A DNA stretch of 64,000 nt from Nodosilinea sp. E11 (lineage in GTDB: Bacteria; Cyanobacteriota; Cyanobacteriia; Phormidesmidales; Phormidesmidaceae): contig NZ_CP136520.1 of assembly GCF_032813545.1 (NCBI RefSeq), positions 614,001 through 678,000 on the forward strand, in the 5' to 3' direction. The notes under the pieces were generated by a model. The model had not been told where the DNA came from, did no database searches, and worked only from the letters and a program-made list of their open reading frames with translations. Below, piece after piece: positions 46,922 to 55,833 of this stretch (position 1 is the first letter of the stretch; every line of letters starts with the position of its first letter). Position numbers and translations under genes: made by a program.

Positions 46922-49591
46922 TTAGTCATTGGTGCCAGGGCTGATCAGATCGACCATGACATTACCTAGCTGAGCAATGTCTAGGGGTTTAGAGAGGTGG
47001 CGCTGAAACCCAGCGGCCAGGGCGCGATCGCGATTTTGGTCGCCCACGTAGGCCGTGAGGGCGATCGCCGGAATGTTGCCGCCCTGGTCGGGGGGCTGCT
47101 GCCGCAGGGCTTGAATCAGCATGTAGCCATCCTGGTCGGGCATGCCAATGTCGCTAATCAGCAGGTCGGGGTGGTGCTGTTTGACCATCCGCAGCCCGGC
47201 CTGGGCCGAGCTCGCGGTTAGCACCTCTATATCGTAGTCTTGCAGCGAGAGGGTGAGCATGTGCAGCGAGTCTAGATCGTCATCGACGATTAGAACCTTA
47301 CGCCCAGCCAAGTCAACGGGGCCAGACGACTGCCGCTGCTGGTGGGGCAGAGAACCTGGCGCTTGCAGGGGGAATCGCACTGTAAAGGTCGCCCCCTGAC
47401 CTTCCCCAGGGCTATCGACCAACACATCACCCCCGTGCTGCTCGGTGAGGTAGCGCACAATGGCCAGGCCTAGCCCTAACCCGCCAAAGGCGCGGGTGCT
47501 GCTGCTGTCGGCCTGACGAAAGCGCTCAAACACGTAGGGCAAGAAATCAGCGCTAATGCCCTGGCCGGTATCGTTGACTTCTACCACAGCGTGGTGGTGG
47601 TCTTGGTAGAGCCGAACGGTGACCTCACCACCCTCGGGAGTAAACTTGACGGCGTTAGACAGCAGGTTCCAGACAATCTGCTGGAGGCGGTTGTCGTCGC
47701 CAGCGATCGGCCCCACGGTGGTATCTAGGTCGGTGTGCAGGGCAATGGCCTTAGCTTTAGCCGAGAGCTGCACGGTCTCTAAGGAGGCGTTAATCACACT
47801 GACTAGATCGATCGGCTGAATGTCGAGCCGCAGCTTGCCCCGCAAAATCCGCGATACATCTAGCAGGTCTTCGATCAGCTCGGCCTGAATCTTGGCGTTG
47901 CGCTCAATGGTCTCTAGGGCCTGGGCACGGGTGGCCTCGTCTAGAGGGCGCGATCGCATCAGGGCCAGCCAGCCCAAAATGGGGTTGAGCGGCGTGCGCA
48001 GCTCGTGGGAAAGCATCGCCAAAAACTCATCTTTGATTCGGTTGGCTGCCTCTGCCTCCGAACGGGCCACGCGCTCTTGGGTCAGGGCGCGATCGCGCTC
48101 TGCTAGCGCCATTCTCTGGTCATGAATATCGGTAGACGAGCCAAACCACCGCAACACTTCACCGCCCTCCCCCTCCAGGGGAAAAGCCCGCACCAGGTGC
48201 CAGCGATACTGGCCATCTGCCGCCCGCAGCGGTCGGGCCTCTAGGGTGAGCGGCTGCCCCGTTTGCAGCGACTCAGTCCAGGCCTGCTCACAGAGCTGGC
48301 GCTCGTCGGGGTGCAGCACCGCCAGCCACCCCTGAGCAAAACTCTGGGCCGATGACAGCCCCGTGTAGTCATACCAGCGCTGGTTGCAATATTCGAGCTG
48401 GCCATCGGGTCTGGCCGTCCAAAACATTTGCGGCATCGAGTTAGCCAGGGTGCGAAAGTGTAGCTCACTACGCCGCAGGGCCTTCTCCGCCTGCTTTTGC
48501 TCCGTCACATCAGAGTTGATTTCTAAAATAGTGTCTGGCTGACCCGCCGTGGTCGGCTGTAGCGTCCAGCGACTATGGATTAAAATAGTGCGGCCCTGGC
48601 GGGTCGTTTGCTTCAACTCCCCTATCCAATGCCCGTGGTGCAACACCGCCGCCCGAACCGTTTCTAGCGATTCAGGGAAAACGGTTTTGAGTAGCTCGGG
48701 GGCCGATCGCCCCATCACCTCCTCTGCAGACCAGCCATAGCGCCGCGCCGCGCCCTGGTTCCAGTAGGCAATCTTGCCGCTATCGAGCTCTCGAATAATA
48801 ATGCCGTCATTGGCCAGGTTCAGCATTTGCATCTGCTGAGTCAGCCGACGCTCGTCATTTTTTTGATTGGTCAGGTCGCGAAAATAAATAGCCAGCCCGT
48901 TGGCCATGGGGTTGATGTGCATTTCAAACAGGCGATCAGGATGCACCACCCCTAGGGTTTCAACCACCACTGGGCGCCGGGTAGCCATCGCCTGACGAAA
49001 GGATTTTCCCATGCTGCTGCCCTCTAGGGTAGGCATCACCTCCCAGACAGCATGGCCCAGCAAAGTATCGAGGGGCTGCTGAAGCAAACGTTGGGCTTCG
49101 GGGTTGACGTACACAAAGCGCCACTGCAAATCTAAGGCATAAAACCCTTCGGTGATACTTTCTAAAATAGCCGTTATCCACTGGTTAGTCTCACTCAGTG
49201 AAGTTTCACTTTCTCGCAGCTGCAAGTAGCTTTGATCTAAGTACCGATTTGCCACTCTCAACGAGCCACACAAAATACTAATGACAGTATTTTGAACCAA
49301 AAATACCCCCAGACGGATTAGTGCTGGCAACCCGAGACTAAAGGTATATTGTGGCTCCATAAAGAAGTAGCCACTAATAAACGTAGAAAGCACTGTAGTG
49401 ATGACGCCACACTCAATGCCACCCCACCAAGACGCCACCACCACAGCCCCGTTAAATAGCAAAAATGGCGTCATTATCATATCTGCAATTGGGTCAAGCA
49501 GACCCATGAGCACAAGAGCTGTGGCTGTACTAAGTACTGCTATGCCAAATGCTCTAGCGCTTAAATGAAACAGTGGGGGATTCATCACCAT
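46922..49591 (-). CDS. Membrane hybrid histidine kinase (DUF4118-PAS-HK-REC)
   Basis: An 889-residue kinase. Residues 10-105 hold about four membrane helices of KdpD/DUF4118 type (PADMIMTPFLLFNGAVVVAS-like; GYFFMEPQYTFSLGLP). Three PAS domains follow (about 135-500), then HisKA with H529 in LSHELRTPLNP, HATPase with [10 protein letters not shown], and a receiver with D814 in SDIGMPDQDGY. The start is near MNPPLFHLS; the first or third codon may be used. The kinase part is paralogous to the two cytosolic kinases in the window. Confidence 0.92.
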   Translation of the reverse strand: MVMNPPLFHLSARAFGIAVLSTATALVLMGLLDPIADMIMTPFLLFNGAVVVASWWGGIECGVITTVLSTFISGYFFMEPQYTFSLGLPALIRLGVFLVQNTVISILCGSLRVANRYLDQSYLQLRESETSLSETNQWITAILESITEGFYALDLQWRFVYVNPEAQRLLQQPLDTLLGHAVWEVMPTLEGSSMGKSFRQAMATRRPVVVETLGVVHPDRLFEMHINPMANGLAIYFRDLTNQKNDERRLTQQMQMLNLANDGIIIRELDSGKIAYWNQGAARRYGWSAEEVMGRSAPELLKTVFPESLETVRAAVLHHGHWIGELKQTTRQGRTILIHSRWTLQPTTAGQPDTILEINSDVTEQKQAEKALRRSELHFRTLANSMPQMFWTARPDGQLEYCNQRWYDYTGLSSAQSFAQGWLAVLHPDERQLCEQAWTESLQTGQPLTLEARPLRAADGQYRWHLVRAFPLEGEGGEVLRWFGSSTDIHDQRMALAERDRALTQERVARSEAEAANRIKDEFLAMLSHELRTPLNPILGWLALMRSRPLDEATRAQALETIERNAKIQAELIEDLLDVSRILRGKLRLDIQPIDLVSVINASLETVQLSAKAKAIALHTDLDTTVGPIAGDDNRLQQIVWNLLSNAVKFTPEGGEVTVRLYQDHHHAVVEVNDTGQGISADFLPYVFERFRQADSSSTRAFGGLGLGLAIVRYLTEQHGGDVLVDSPGEGQGATFTVRFPLQAPGSLPHQQRQSSGPVDLAGRKVLIVDDDLDSLHMLTLSLQDYDIEVLTASSAQAGLRMVKQHHPDLLISDIGMPDQDGYMLIQALRQQPPDQGGNIPAIALTAYVGDQNRDRALAAGFQRHLSKPLDIAQLGNVMVDLISPGTND

Positions 49592-50325
49592 TTAACGGTA
49601 TAGATGCTTTAGAAATTAAAGACTGCCTTCACCTGTGCATTGAATAAACTAAGTTGCGTCACAAGCTAAGAAAGCTGGGTAAACCGTAGAGTTAAGCAAC
49701 AGTACCGAATCCAGGAAATAAGTTAAGGAATCTTAATATTTAGCTTCTAACATTATAGGGAGTTCTAGATTTTGTCGTCTACCGCCAGGTAGACATCGCT
49801 TTTAAGTTAGCCTTCCAGGCCGATTAAAGTCCTAGATTGTCGGTTGTCGTCGGTTGCCGAGGGGTATCTATAGCAATGCCCGATGGGTTTGACTGGTGAG
49901 CTAATGCCAGGGACAAAGAGCGAGTAAATGTTGGCTGCATTGCAGCGGCATCGCGATCGCAGACCAAAGACTCTAGAGGCTGCCCTAGATTGATCTGAAC
50001 TCAATCTGACAACAACTATAGGGTACGCCATTTTAGGGCTTAAAGATTACAGAACCTATTACAGAAACAATATTCTCTACAATCGGCGGCGACATTATTT
50101 GTGAGTTAAATTTCGTAAAATTTTATTAGAAAGGGGTTCATCCTAAAGAAAGATAACCTGGCTAAACAGCGTCGATAGAGTGAGGTTGAGTGATAAGCTG
50201 CCGATTCTCTAAACGAGTAGCTAAGCTTTAAAGGCTCTAATCTTTGTCACTACTCGGCCAAGGCTTTAAAGCTACTCAAAAATGATGGTTTGTCGGCCTG
50301 TATGCAGTATGAAGGAGATTAGCCC
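49592..50325. other. Long intergenic region before the SDR gene
   Basis: About 730 bases. It has no convincing ORF; a 74-codon minus-strand frame lacks coding character. An inverted repeat lies close to the SDR gene and is listed separately. Lower GC than the genes, so promoters for both flanking genes are expected. Confidence 0.4.
50224..50273. promoter_or_regulatory. Inverted repeat AGCTTTAAAG...CTTTAAAGCT upstream of SDR
   Basis: Perfect 10-bp arms 30 bases apart, with GAGTAGCT and AGCTACTC just outside giving further pairing. It ends about 50 bases before the SDR start, so it could be an operator, an attenuator-like leader or an upstream terminator. Confidence 0.4.
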
Positions 50326-51186
50326 ATGCCCATTACCCCCGATCAAATTCCGGCTCAAACCCAAAGTCGCACCCCGGCCCTAGAGTCTGAAATGGTGCCT
50401 CGGCCCCAGTACGATGACCCCAACTACAAAGGGAGTGGCAAGCTCAAAGACAAAGTCGCCCTGATTACGGGTGGTGACAGCGGCATTGGTCGCTCGGTGG
50501 CGGTTTATTACGCGAAAGAAGGAGCCGATGTTGCGATCGTCTACCTTGACGAACACGACGACGCCAAAGAAACTCAGCAGGCCGTCGAAGACTACGGGCG
50601 ACGGTGTTTACTGATTCCTGGTGATATTCGCGGGGAAGAGTTTTGCCGTGAGGCGGTGAATAAAACCGTAAAGGAGTTTGGCAAACTCGATATTTTGGTT
50701 AACAATGCCGCCGTTCAATACCAAGAACCTAGCCTTGACGAAATTGACGCGGCCCGGCTCGGCGATGTGTTTGCCACCAATATCTTTTCGATGTTTTACT
50801 TTGCCAAAGCCGCTACTCCCCATATGAAACCAGGTAGCTCAATTATCAACACCACCTCGGTAAATGCTTACAAAGGCAATGCTAGCTTGCTGAGCTACTC
50901 CACCACTAAGGGGGCAATTTTGGCCTTTACCCGTTCCTTAGCCGAGCCGATGCTGGAGAAAGGCATTCGCGTCAATGGTGTGGCTCCTGGCCCGATCTGG
51001 ACCCCGTTTATTCCCGATGCATTTTCGGGTGACGATGTCTCAAATTTCGGCAAACAGGTGCCCATGGGTCGCCCTGGGCAGCCCATGGAAGTAGCCCCGA
51101 GCTTTGTTTTCTTAGCTTCTGAGGATGCATCTTACATCGCGGGTCAAGTGCTGCACCCCAATGGTGGCGTGGTGGTAAACGGCTAA
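50326..51186 (+). CDS. Short-chain dehydrogenase/reductase (GSP39-like)
   Basis: A 286-residue NAD(P)-dependent oxidoreductase. It has an extra N-terminal part (VPRPQYDDPNYKGSGKLKDK), then the coenzyme motif TGGDSGIG, NNAA in LDILVNNAAVQYQ, and the catalytic Tyr and Lys in YSTTKGA with Ser in NTTSVNAY. The N-terminal extension and overall pattern match the general-stress-protein-39/YhdF group induced by stress. Substrate unknown. AAGGAG lies about 10 bases before the ATG. Confidence 0.9.
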   Translation: MPITPDQIPAQTQSRTPALESEMVPRPQYDDPNYKGSGKLKDKVALITGGDSGIGRSVAVYYAKEGADVAIVYLDEHDDAKETQQAVEDYGRRCLLIPGDIRGEEFCREAVNKTVKEFGKLDILVNNAAVQYQEPSLDEIDAARLGDVFATNIFSMFYFAKAATPHMKPGSSIINTTSVNAYKGNASLLSYSTTKGAILAFTRSLAEPMLEKGIRVNGVAPGPIWTPFIPDAFSGDDVSNFGKQVPMGRPGQPMEVAPSFVFLASEDASYIAGQVLHPNGGVVVNG

Positions 51187-51235
51187 TCTAACTCACAAAA
51201 TCCCAATTCCCAACAGGCAAACCGGCAAACCGCAG

Positions 51236-51254
51236 GGGCGCATGCCATGCGCCC
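51236..51254. repeat. GGGCGCATG-C-CATGCGCCC palindrome within a nested inverted repeat
   Basis: A perfect 9-1-9 palindrome, flanked by a wider inverted pair CCCAATTCC (left) and GGAATTGGGG (right). It belongs with the GTAGGGGCG-type elements elsewhere in the window. Confidence 0.6.
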
Positions 51255-51327
51255 AGTGGAATTGGGGGAACCAAGTCAGATTTACGGTTACCCACAGCAT
51301 TGCTGGCCACAACTAGATGCCAACCCA

Positions 51328-51367
51328 AAAACCGGTGCCGATCGCTAAAGTGATCGGCACCGGTTTT
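51328..51367. terminator. Bidirectional terminator, 16-bp perfect stem
   Basis: AAAACCGGTGCCGATC, loop GCTAAAGT, and the exact complement GATCGGCACCGGTTTT. A-run on one side and T-run on the other serve both the SDR transcript and the convergent methyltransferase transcript. Confidence 0.9.
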
Positions 51368-51377
51368 GATCAAGCCA

Positions 51378-52121
51378 TCAAAGAGCGGTCATTACCTTAA
51401 GAAATTCCTCAGATAGACAGGTGGTTGAGGTACTTTTTTGGCGGAAAAGCACTCCAGCCAGAAAATAGATGCGCTCTGAAAAGAATGCCTGACGCTGGCG
51501 CTTCAGCCGAGCGATCGAATCTCTGACCTTGGGTTCACAACTGTAGTAGCCAAACTTGAGCGGAGTGACCATGAAGTCAACCACTTCATAGCCCAGTTGG
51601 ATCGCGTAGTTAACGGTATCAACCGGGTTTGAATAAGCAGAAATCATCACCATGACCTGCTCGCAGCCGTGGGCTAAAAGCTGATTGGTAATCGCGGCCC
51701 CATCGTTGCCGCCGTGAAGCGACGGCATATAGAGTTGGTTGTCGGGGGCTGGCAAATAGGGAGGGTTGGCAATCAAGTAGCGAGCGGTGGCTGGGGTATG
51801 GTCAAAAAAGCAGGCGTTTTTGACCTGATAGTAAGGGGTAAGACCATACTGCTCAATTCTGCGCTGGGCGAGTTGGTGAGCGTCTGGGTTGAGTTCATAG
51901 CCTTGCACTAGGCCCTGAAAAGAACTGCTGAGCAAAGCCTGAATGACCGGGCTACCGTCTCCGGCACCAAACTCAATAATGGGTTCGGGGGTAGGCCCTT
52001 GGGAGAACACCATTTTCTCTAGGCACTGAGCATAGAACTGTGACTCTTCAGGACAAAAGAACACCTGATTGGGAGACTTGACCTCAACTGTAGCGTCGGC
52101 GATCAGCAAACTTTTGTTCAT
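51378..52121 (-). CDS. Class I SAM-dependent methyltransferase (NPPY type)
   Basis: A 247-residue enzyme. The SAM-binding segment is IIEFGAGDGSPVIQAL, and ANPPYLPAPDN gives the NPPY motif of N-methyltransferases acting on amines or Gln. The N-terminal part contains FFCPEESQFYAQCLEKM. The target is unknown. It is 48 bases downstream of the haem-oxygenase-like gene on the same strand, which suggests one operon and a common pathway. Confidence 0.82.
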   Translation of the reverse strand: MNKSLLIADATVEVKSPNQVFFCPEESQFYAQCLEKMVFSQGPTPEPIIEFGAGDGSPVIQALLSSSFQGLVQGYELNPDAHQLAQRRIEQYGLTPYYQVKNACFFDHTPATARYLIANPPYLPAPDNQLYMPSLHGGNDGAAITNQLLAHGCEQVMVMISAYSNPVDTVNYAIQLGYEVVDFMVTPLKFGYYSCEPKVRDSIARLKRQRQAFFSERIYFLAGVLFRQKSTSTTCLSEEFLKVMTAL

Positions 52122-52169
52122 AGCAAGGGTTGGGTAAAAGAGGGATGGGTAGGTTGGCCAATTATCACG

Positions 52170-53321
52170 TTATCGGGTGGTTGCCTCAGGCAGGCTCGGT
52201 GAAACGATGGCGGGCAGGGGCTCAGTGGCCTGTCTAATTTGCTGAATAATGGCGTTGCCAGCGCGATCGCCAATCAGTTTCTCCTGGGCGTAACCCAGCA
52301 AAAGTTCCCAGGCCTGGTCGGGGTATTGTTCGGCTAGGGGCAGCGCCACATCCTCTAGCATCCACAGGCCGTGGCGCTCGTCTTCTTTGATGTGCAAAGC
52401 CCAGTAGCCCGACGAATCTTCGCTGAGGTTTAAGCGCTGAGCGGCGATTAAATAATCGGTGTAGATCGACGGACCAGCGATTTCAAAGTAAGTGAGTCCA
52501 CCGTTGTAGCGCAGAAAGTAACGCTTGCATTCAGTCAGCAAAAAGTTGTGGTTAATGCTGGCGAGCAGCTGCCAAGGGGCCAGATCAAAATACCCTTCGG
52601 CCTGGGTATTGAGGTGCATGTCGGCCATCATTTTGGCAAAGAAGGTAGAGTGCTTGCGGGCTAGGCGACCGTTGCCATATTCCTCTAGCAGCACCCGAAT
52701 CAAGGTTGCCTGTACTTCGTTACTCGCGCCTCCCAAAATGCGAGACATGCGGCTGGCTTCTACTAACCCATCGAGGGAGGCGATCGCCAACAGTCGCCGG
52801 TAGCCCTCTCGATCTAGCTCGTCGCGCAGAAACCGCTTATTGTCAGTAATTTCGGGGTCAAGGTCGGTTTCGTACCAAGCTCTGAGGGTTTGCTGCACCG
52901 GTTGCTGCTGCAACTGCTCAATATCTAGCTGCTTTAGCTCCCAGGTTTGCCAAACTGACTCAATGCGATCGCGCAGCCACTGCAAGTAAAACGAACGCTC
53001 GTTTTTGTAGTGGTTAAGGCTGTCGTACCAAAACAGATTGAGGCGGTTAATGCGATATAAAATGCGCTGCAAGAACCGATGGGCCGTGTCGTCACCCGGT
53101 TGAGCGGGGTCACCATATGCGAGGGAAAGGGCCGCTGCGATCGCCGCTTCTAGGCTCTCCACTCGTTGGGGTGACTGGTTCACCTGCTGGTCTAAATTGT
53201 CAAGGTTTAGCAGATCGACAAACTGATTTTCAGCAGTCAAAAAATCAATATTTTCAGCGATTGATGAGCCAAAATTTGCATTGTGCTCCTTCAAGTTTCG
53301 ATTAGCTACGGCGGTAAACAT
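52170..53321 (-). CDS. Iron-containing redox enzyme (haem-oxygenase-like fold)
   Basis: A 383-residue, all-helical protein. The segments LLEEYGNGRLARKHSTFFAK and HIKEDERHGLWMLEDVALPL fit the Glu/His ligand pattern of the PF14518 / HDO superfamily of di-iron oxidases (relatives include UndA and BesC). The reaction in this member is unknown: it could oxidise, cleave or desaturate a small molecule. Start is the ATG before FTAVANRNLKE. Likely co-transcribed with the methyltransferase downstream. Confidence 0.8.
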   Translation of the reverse strand: MFTAVANRNLKEHNANFGSSIAENIDFLTAENQFVDLLNLDNLDQQVNQSPQRVESLEAAIAAALSLAYGDPAQPGDDTAHRFLQRILYRINRLNLFWYDSLNHYKNERSFYLQWLRDRIESVWQTWELKQLDIEQLQQQPVQQTLRAWYETDLDPEITDNKRFLRDELDREGYRRLLAIASLDGLVEASRMSRILGGASNEVQATLIRVLLEEYGNGRLARKHSTFFAKMMADMHLNTQAEGYFDLAPWQLLASINHNFLLTECKRYFLRYNGGLTYFEIAGPSIYTDYLIAAQRLNLSEDSSGYWALHIKEDERHGLWMLEDVALPLAEQYPDQAWELLLGYAQEKLIGDRAGNAIIQQIRQATEPLPAIVSPSLPEATTR

Positions 53322-53838
53322 GGAGGCATCCTAAGAAATATCTATTTTGCTTGGCCAGGAGCTGATCTGCGTCGTCCAGTCATCGCTAACCAGAGCTAAG
53401 CACGTTTTTCTATGGTAGCCAGTCGATAATTTTATTCTATCCGCCTAGGGATATAACCCTTGCCCTCTATAGTTTGAAGGTCGTTGCTCTATAACAGCCC
53501 TGCGCGAATTAGGCTGACATAGCGACTCATCCTACGCACCATTAAGACGCTTTACTTAACCATCCCTGGCCTCAACCTTTACATCCCGTTGATGAGACTT
53601 ATCAGAACAAAGGTTTTGGATTCTGCATTTTAGTCATCAAGTTTTTAGGTATCAGGAATATTTAGCTGGCTGAGGCCAGGTATCGAAGAAAGCGCGTGTT
53701 TATCTATCTCAAGACGCCTGTAGCTCCGTCATCGGAGTGATTCTTCCTCCATTCCAGGAGTTTATGATGGGTGATGCGGCAACCACTGCGGCTGTCTATC
53801 CCACTTTTTAACTAGATTTTCTGTTTTAAAGGATCACT
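53322..53838. other. Intergenic, nothing recognised
   Basis: About 515 bases between divergent genes, no convincing ORF or repeat. Presumably contains promoters for the iron enzyme and the glycosyltransferase. Confidence 0.4.
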
Positions 53839-55143
53839 ATGCAAGGTAATTGCTTGGCAGCAATTCCCAGTTTTTCTGCTGCAAAACTGGATCACACTGT
53901 AACCCAGCCGCCCCCTGTACTGCTTGCTAAACCGCCGCTGGCCCAAACCCGAGTTTCTGTAATTGTGCCTGTGCGCAACGAAGCCGCCACCCTACAAAAA
54001 ACGTTGCTAGCCCTGGCTAACCAAGTTGATTTCAACGGTGATCCGTTAGATAGCCGCACCTACGAAGTGATTGTCTTTGCCAACAACTGTACCGATCGAT
54101 CGGCGGCGATCGCCCGTCGTTTTGGGCGGCAACATAGTGAGTTCCAACTGCATATTTTGGAGCAAACCCTGCCAGCCAGTGAGGCCAATATTGGGCGAGT
54201 GCGCCAGCTACTCATGGATGAAGCCTACCGTCGATTCATTGGGCTGGGACGACCCCAGGGAATTATTGCCTCTACCGACGGCGACAGCGAGGTCGATTGC
54301 TGCTGGGTGGCTGCCATTTTGCACGAAATAGCCGGCGGGGCCGATGCCGTGGGTGGCCGGACGGTGATTCACCAGGCAGAGCGAGCGGCTTTAGATCGAG
54401 CGACCAAGGCCTCTTATCTACGCTTTGTGGGATACCGATATTTGATTAAGCAGCTTGAAGACTGTCTTGACCCCGACCCCTTTGATCCGGCCCCCCGGCA
54501 CTATCAATTTTTTGGGGCTAACTTTGCCGTCACCCACACTATGTATGCTTTGGCGGGGGGGATGCCCCCGGTGCACACCTCTGAGGATGTGGCCTTTCAC
54601 AACGCGGCGGTTGCCGCCGGGGCTAAGGTGCGCCACAGCCTGTTAATGCGGGTGACAACGTCGGCTCGCCACGAGGGCCGTGCTACTCAGGGCCTAGCCG
54701 ATCGCCTCAGCCAGTTTCAAACATTAGGGCAGCGGCGGCAGTCGTTTTTAGTCGAGCCAGCGGCGGCCATCGAGGCCAAACTGCTGGCCCGTCGCGATCT
54801 ACGCCGCTATTGGATGCAGATAACTAACGACCAGCCGGAGTCTGATCTGACAGCCCAGCGGCTAGTCCGGTTGGCTAACCAATTAGCGGTGCCCAAGCTG
54901 GAGTTGCACCAAGCCCTTGAGCAGTCGTTGACCCTGGGCGAACTGTTTCAGCGGGTCGAGCATTGTCAGCAGCGGTCGGGGCTTTGGCAGCAACGGTGGA
55001 CAGCAGTACCGATTGAAGGAGCGATCGCCGATCTGCGTCTGTGCTTAAACCGGTGGCGGCAGCCGGTCGATCGCCCGCCCTTAGGGCAAATGGCGGCGTT
55101 GAGGGCTAAAGCGGGCCTGGTTGACGTAGCGCTAGCCGACTAA
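53839..55143 (+). CDS. Family 2 glycosyltransferase
   Basis: A 434-residue GT-A enzyme without clear membrane helices. Residues 37-260 form the catalytic domain: VSVIVPVRNEAATLQKTLLA, the VIVFANNCTD loop, and the DxD-type STDGDSEVDCCW motif. The acceptor-side segment GGMPPVHTSEDVAFHNAAVA contains the likely catalytic ED. The C-terminal third is helical. Sugar donor and acceptor are unknown. It converges with the three-gene leftward set, ending seven bases before the NodS-like stop, and belongs to that set by content. Confidence 0.87.
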   Translation: MQGNCLAAIPSFSAAKLDHTVTQPPPVLLAKPPLAQTRVSVIVPVRNEAATLQKTLLALANQVDFNGDPLDSRTYEVIVFANNCTDRSAAIARRFGRQHSEFQLHILEQTLPASEANIGRVRQLLMDEAYRRFIGLGRPQGIIASTDGDSEVDCCWVAAILHEIAGGADAVGGRTVIHQAERAALDRATKASYLRFVGYRYLIKQLEDCLDPDPFDPAPRHYQFFGANFAVTHTMYALAGGMPPVHTSEDVAFHNAAVAAGAKVRHSLLMRVTTSARHEGRATQGLADRLSQFQTLGQRRQSFLVEPAAAIEAKLLARRDLRRYWMQITNDQPESDLTAQRLVRLANQLAVPKLELHQALEQSLTLGELFQRVEHCQQRSGLWQQRWTAVPIEGAIADLRLCLNRWRQPVDRPPLGQMAALRAKAGLVDVALAD

Positions 55144-55150
55144 AGGAGCG

Positions 55151-55744
55151 CTAGGGGCGTTCGTAGAGGTCTAGGCGGTAGTCGGCAGTGCGATCGCCCG
55201 CCAGGTGAGTCAACCGTGACTTGGCAAACGCTTGAAACGCATTGTGCACATCGTCGCCCCGCAGAGGATAGCTGGGGGCCTCGTGCAGCCAATGCACCAG
55301 CAGCAGATGCCCACCGGGGCGTAGCGATTGGTAGATCTGCTGTTGAGCCCGGTGCAAATCGGCGCGACACCAGTAATAGCCAACCTCAGACAGCACCACC
55401 AGATCAAAGCGCTGATCGGGGTATTCCTCGGGCACATTCATCAGCGCTAAGCGCACCTGGGGCAAGTGCCGGCAGCGTTCTTGGGCTCGCTGTTGGGCCA
55501 GGGCCGAAATATCAACCGATAGCAGGGCATCGCAGCGGTGGGCCAACTGCTCGGTGAGTACGCCGATCGATCCGCCAATCTCAAAGGCTGAGGCGTAGCG
55601 CGGTTTGGGCAGGGCAGCCAGGGTGGCGGCATACTTAGCGGCTTCGTAATCGCTGGTTTCAAACCGCCAGGGATCGGGGTCGGCCTGGTAGAGGCGATCA
55701 AAAAAGTCGGCGGCTAGGGACTGTTCACGAACGGGGTCAGTCAT
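55151..55744 (-). CDS. NodS-like SAM-dependent methyltransferase
   Basis: A 197-residue methyltransferase. The N-terminal DPWRFETSDYEAAKYAATLA and the SAM motif AFEIGGSIGVLTEQLA match the NodS / nodulation N-methyltransferase family (PF05401), which N-methylates a deacetylated glucosamine in Nod factors. The substrate here is unknown. The start is ATG before TDPVREQS; the 40-codon upstream extension encodes only the dispersed repeat RRLLENFLP. The PIG-L gene lies upstream on the same strand. Confidence 0.85.
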   Translation of the reverse strand: MTDPVREQSLAADFFDRLYQADPDPWRFETSDYEAAKYAATLAALPKPRYASAFEIGGSIGVLTEQLAHRCDALLSVDISALAQQRAQERCRHLPQVRLALMNVPEEYPDQRFDLVVLSEVGYYWCRADLHRAQQQIYQSLRPGGHLLLVHWLHEAPSYPLRGDDVHNAFQAFAKSRLTHLAGDRTADYRLDLYERP

Positions 55745-55782
55745 GGGGTGTGCTTTAAGGAACTGTGCTCTAAGTAGCTCTA

Positions 55783-55833
55783 CGTAGGGTGGGCACCGCC
55801 CACCAGTCGGGAGAAAGTTTTCCAGAAGTCGCC
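55783..55833 (-). repeat. Dispersed repeat containing TGGGCACCGCCCA palindrome, copy 2
   Basis: The inverse of the repeat at 4211-4263: CGTAGGGTGGGCACCGCCCACC, a short variable part, then GAGAAAGTTTTCCAGAAGTC GCC. It sits exactly between the PIG-L stop and the NodS-like start, so it forms their 90-base gap. Confidence 0.8.

Noticed and set aside
49807-50031. 74-codon minus-strand frame
   Set aside because: No ribosome-binding site, no family likeness, AT-rich gap.
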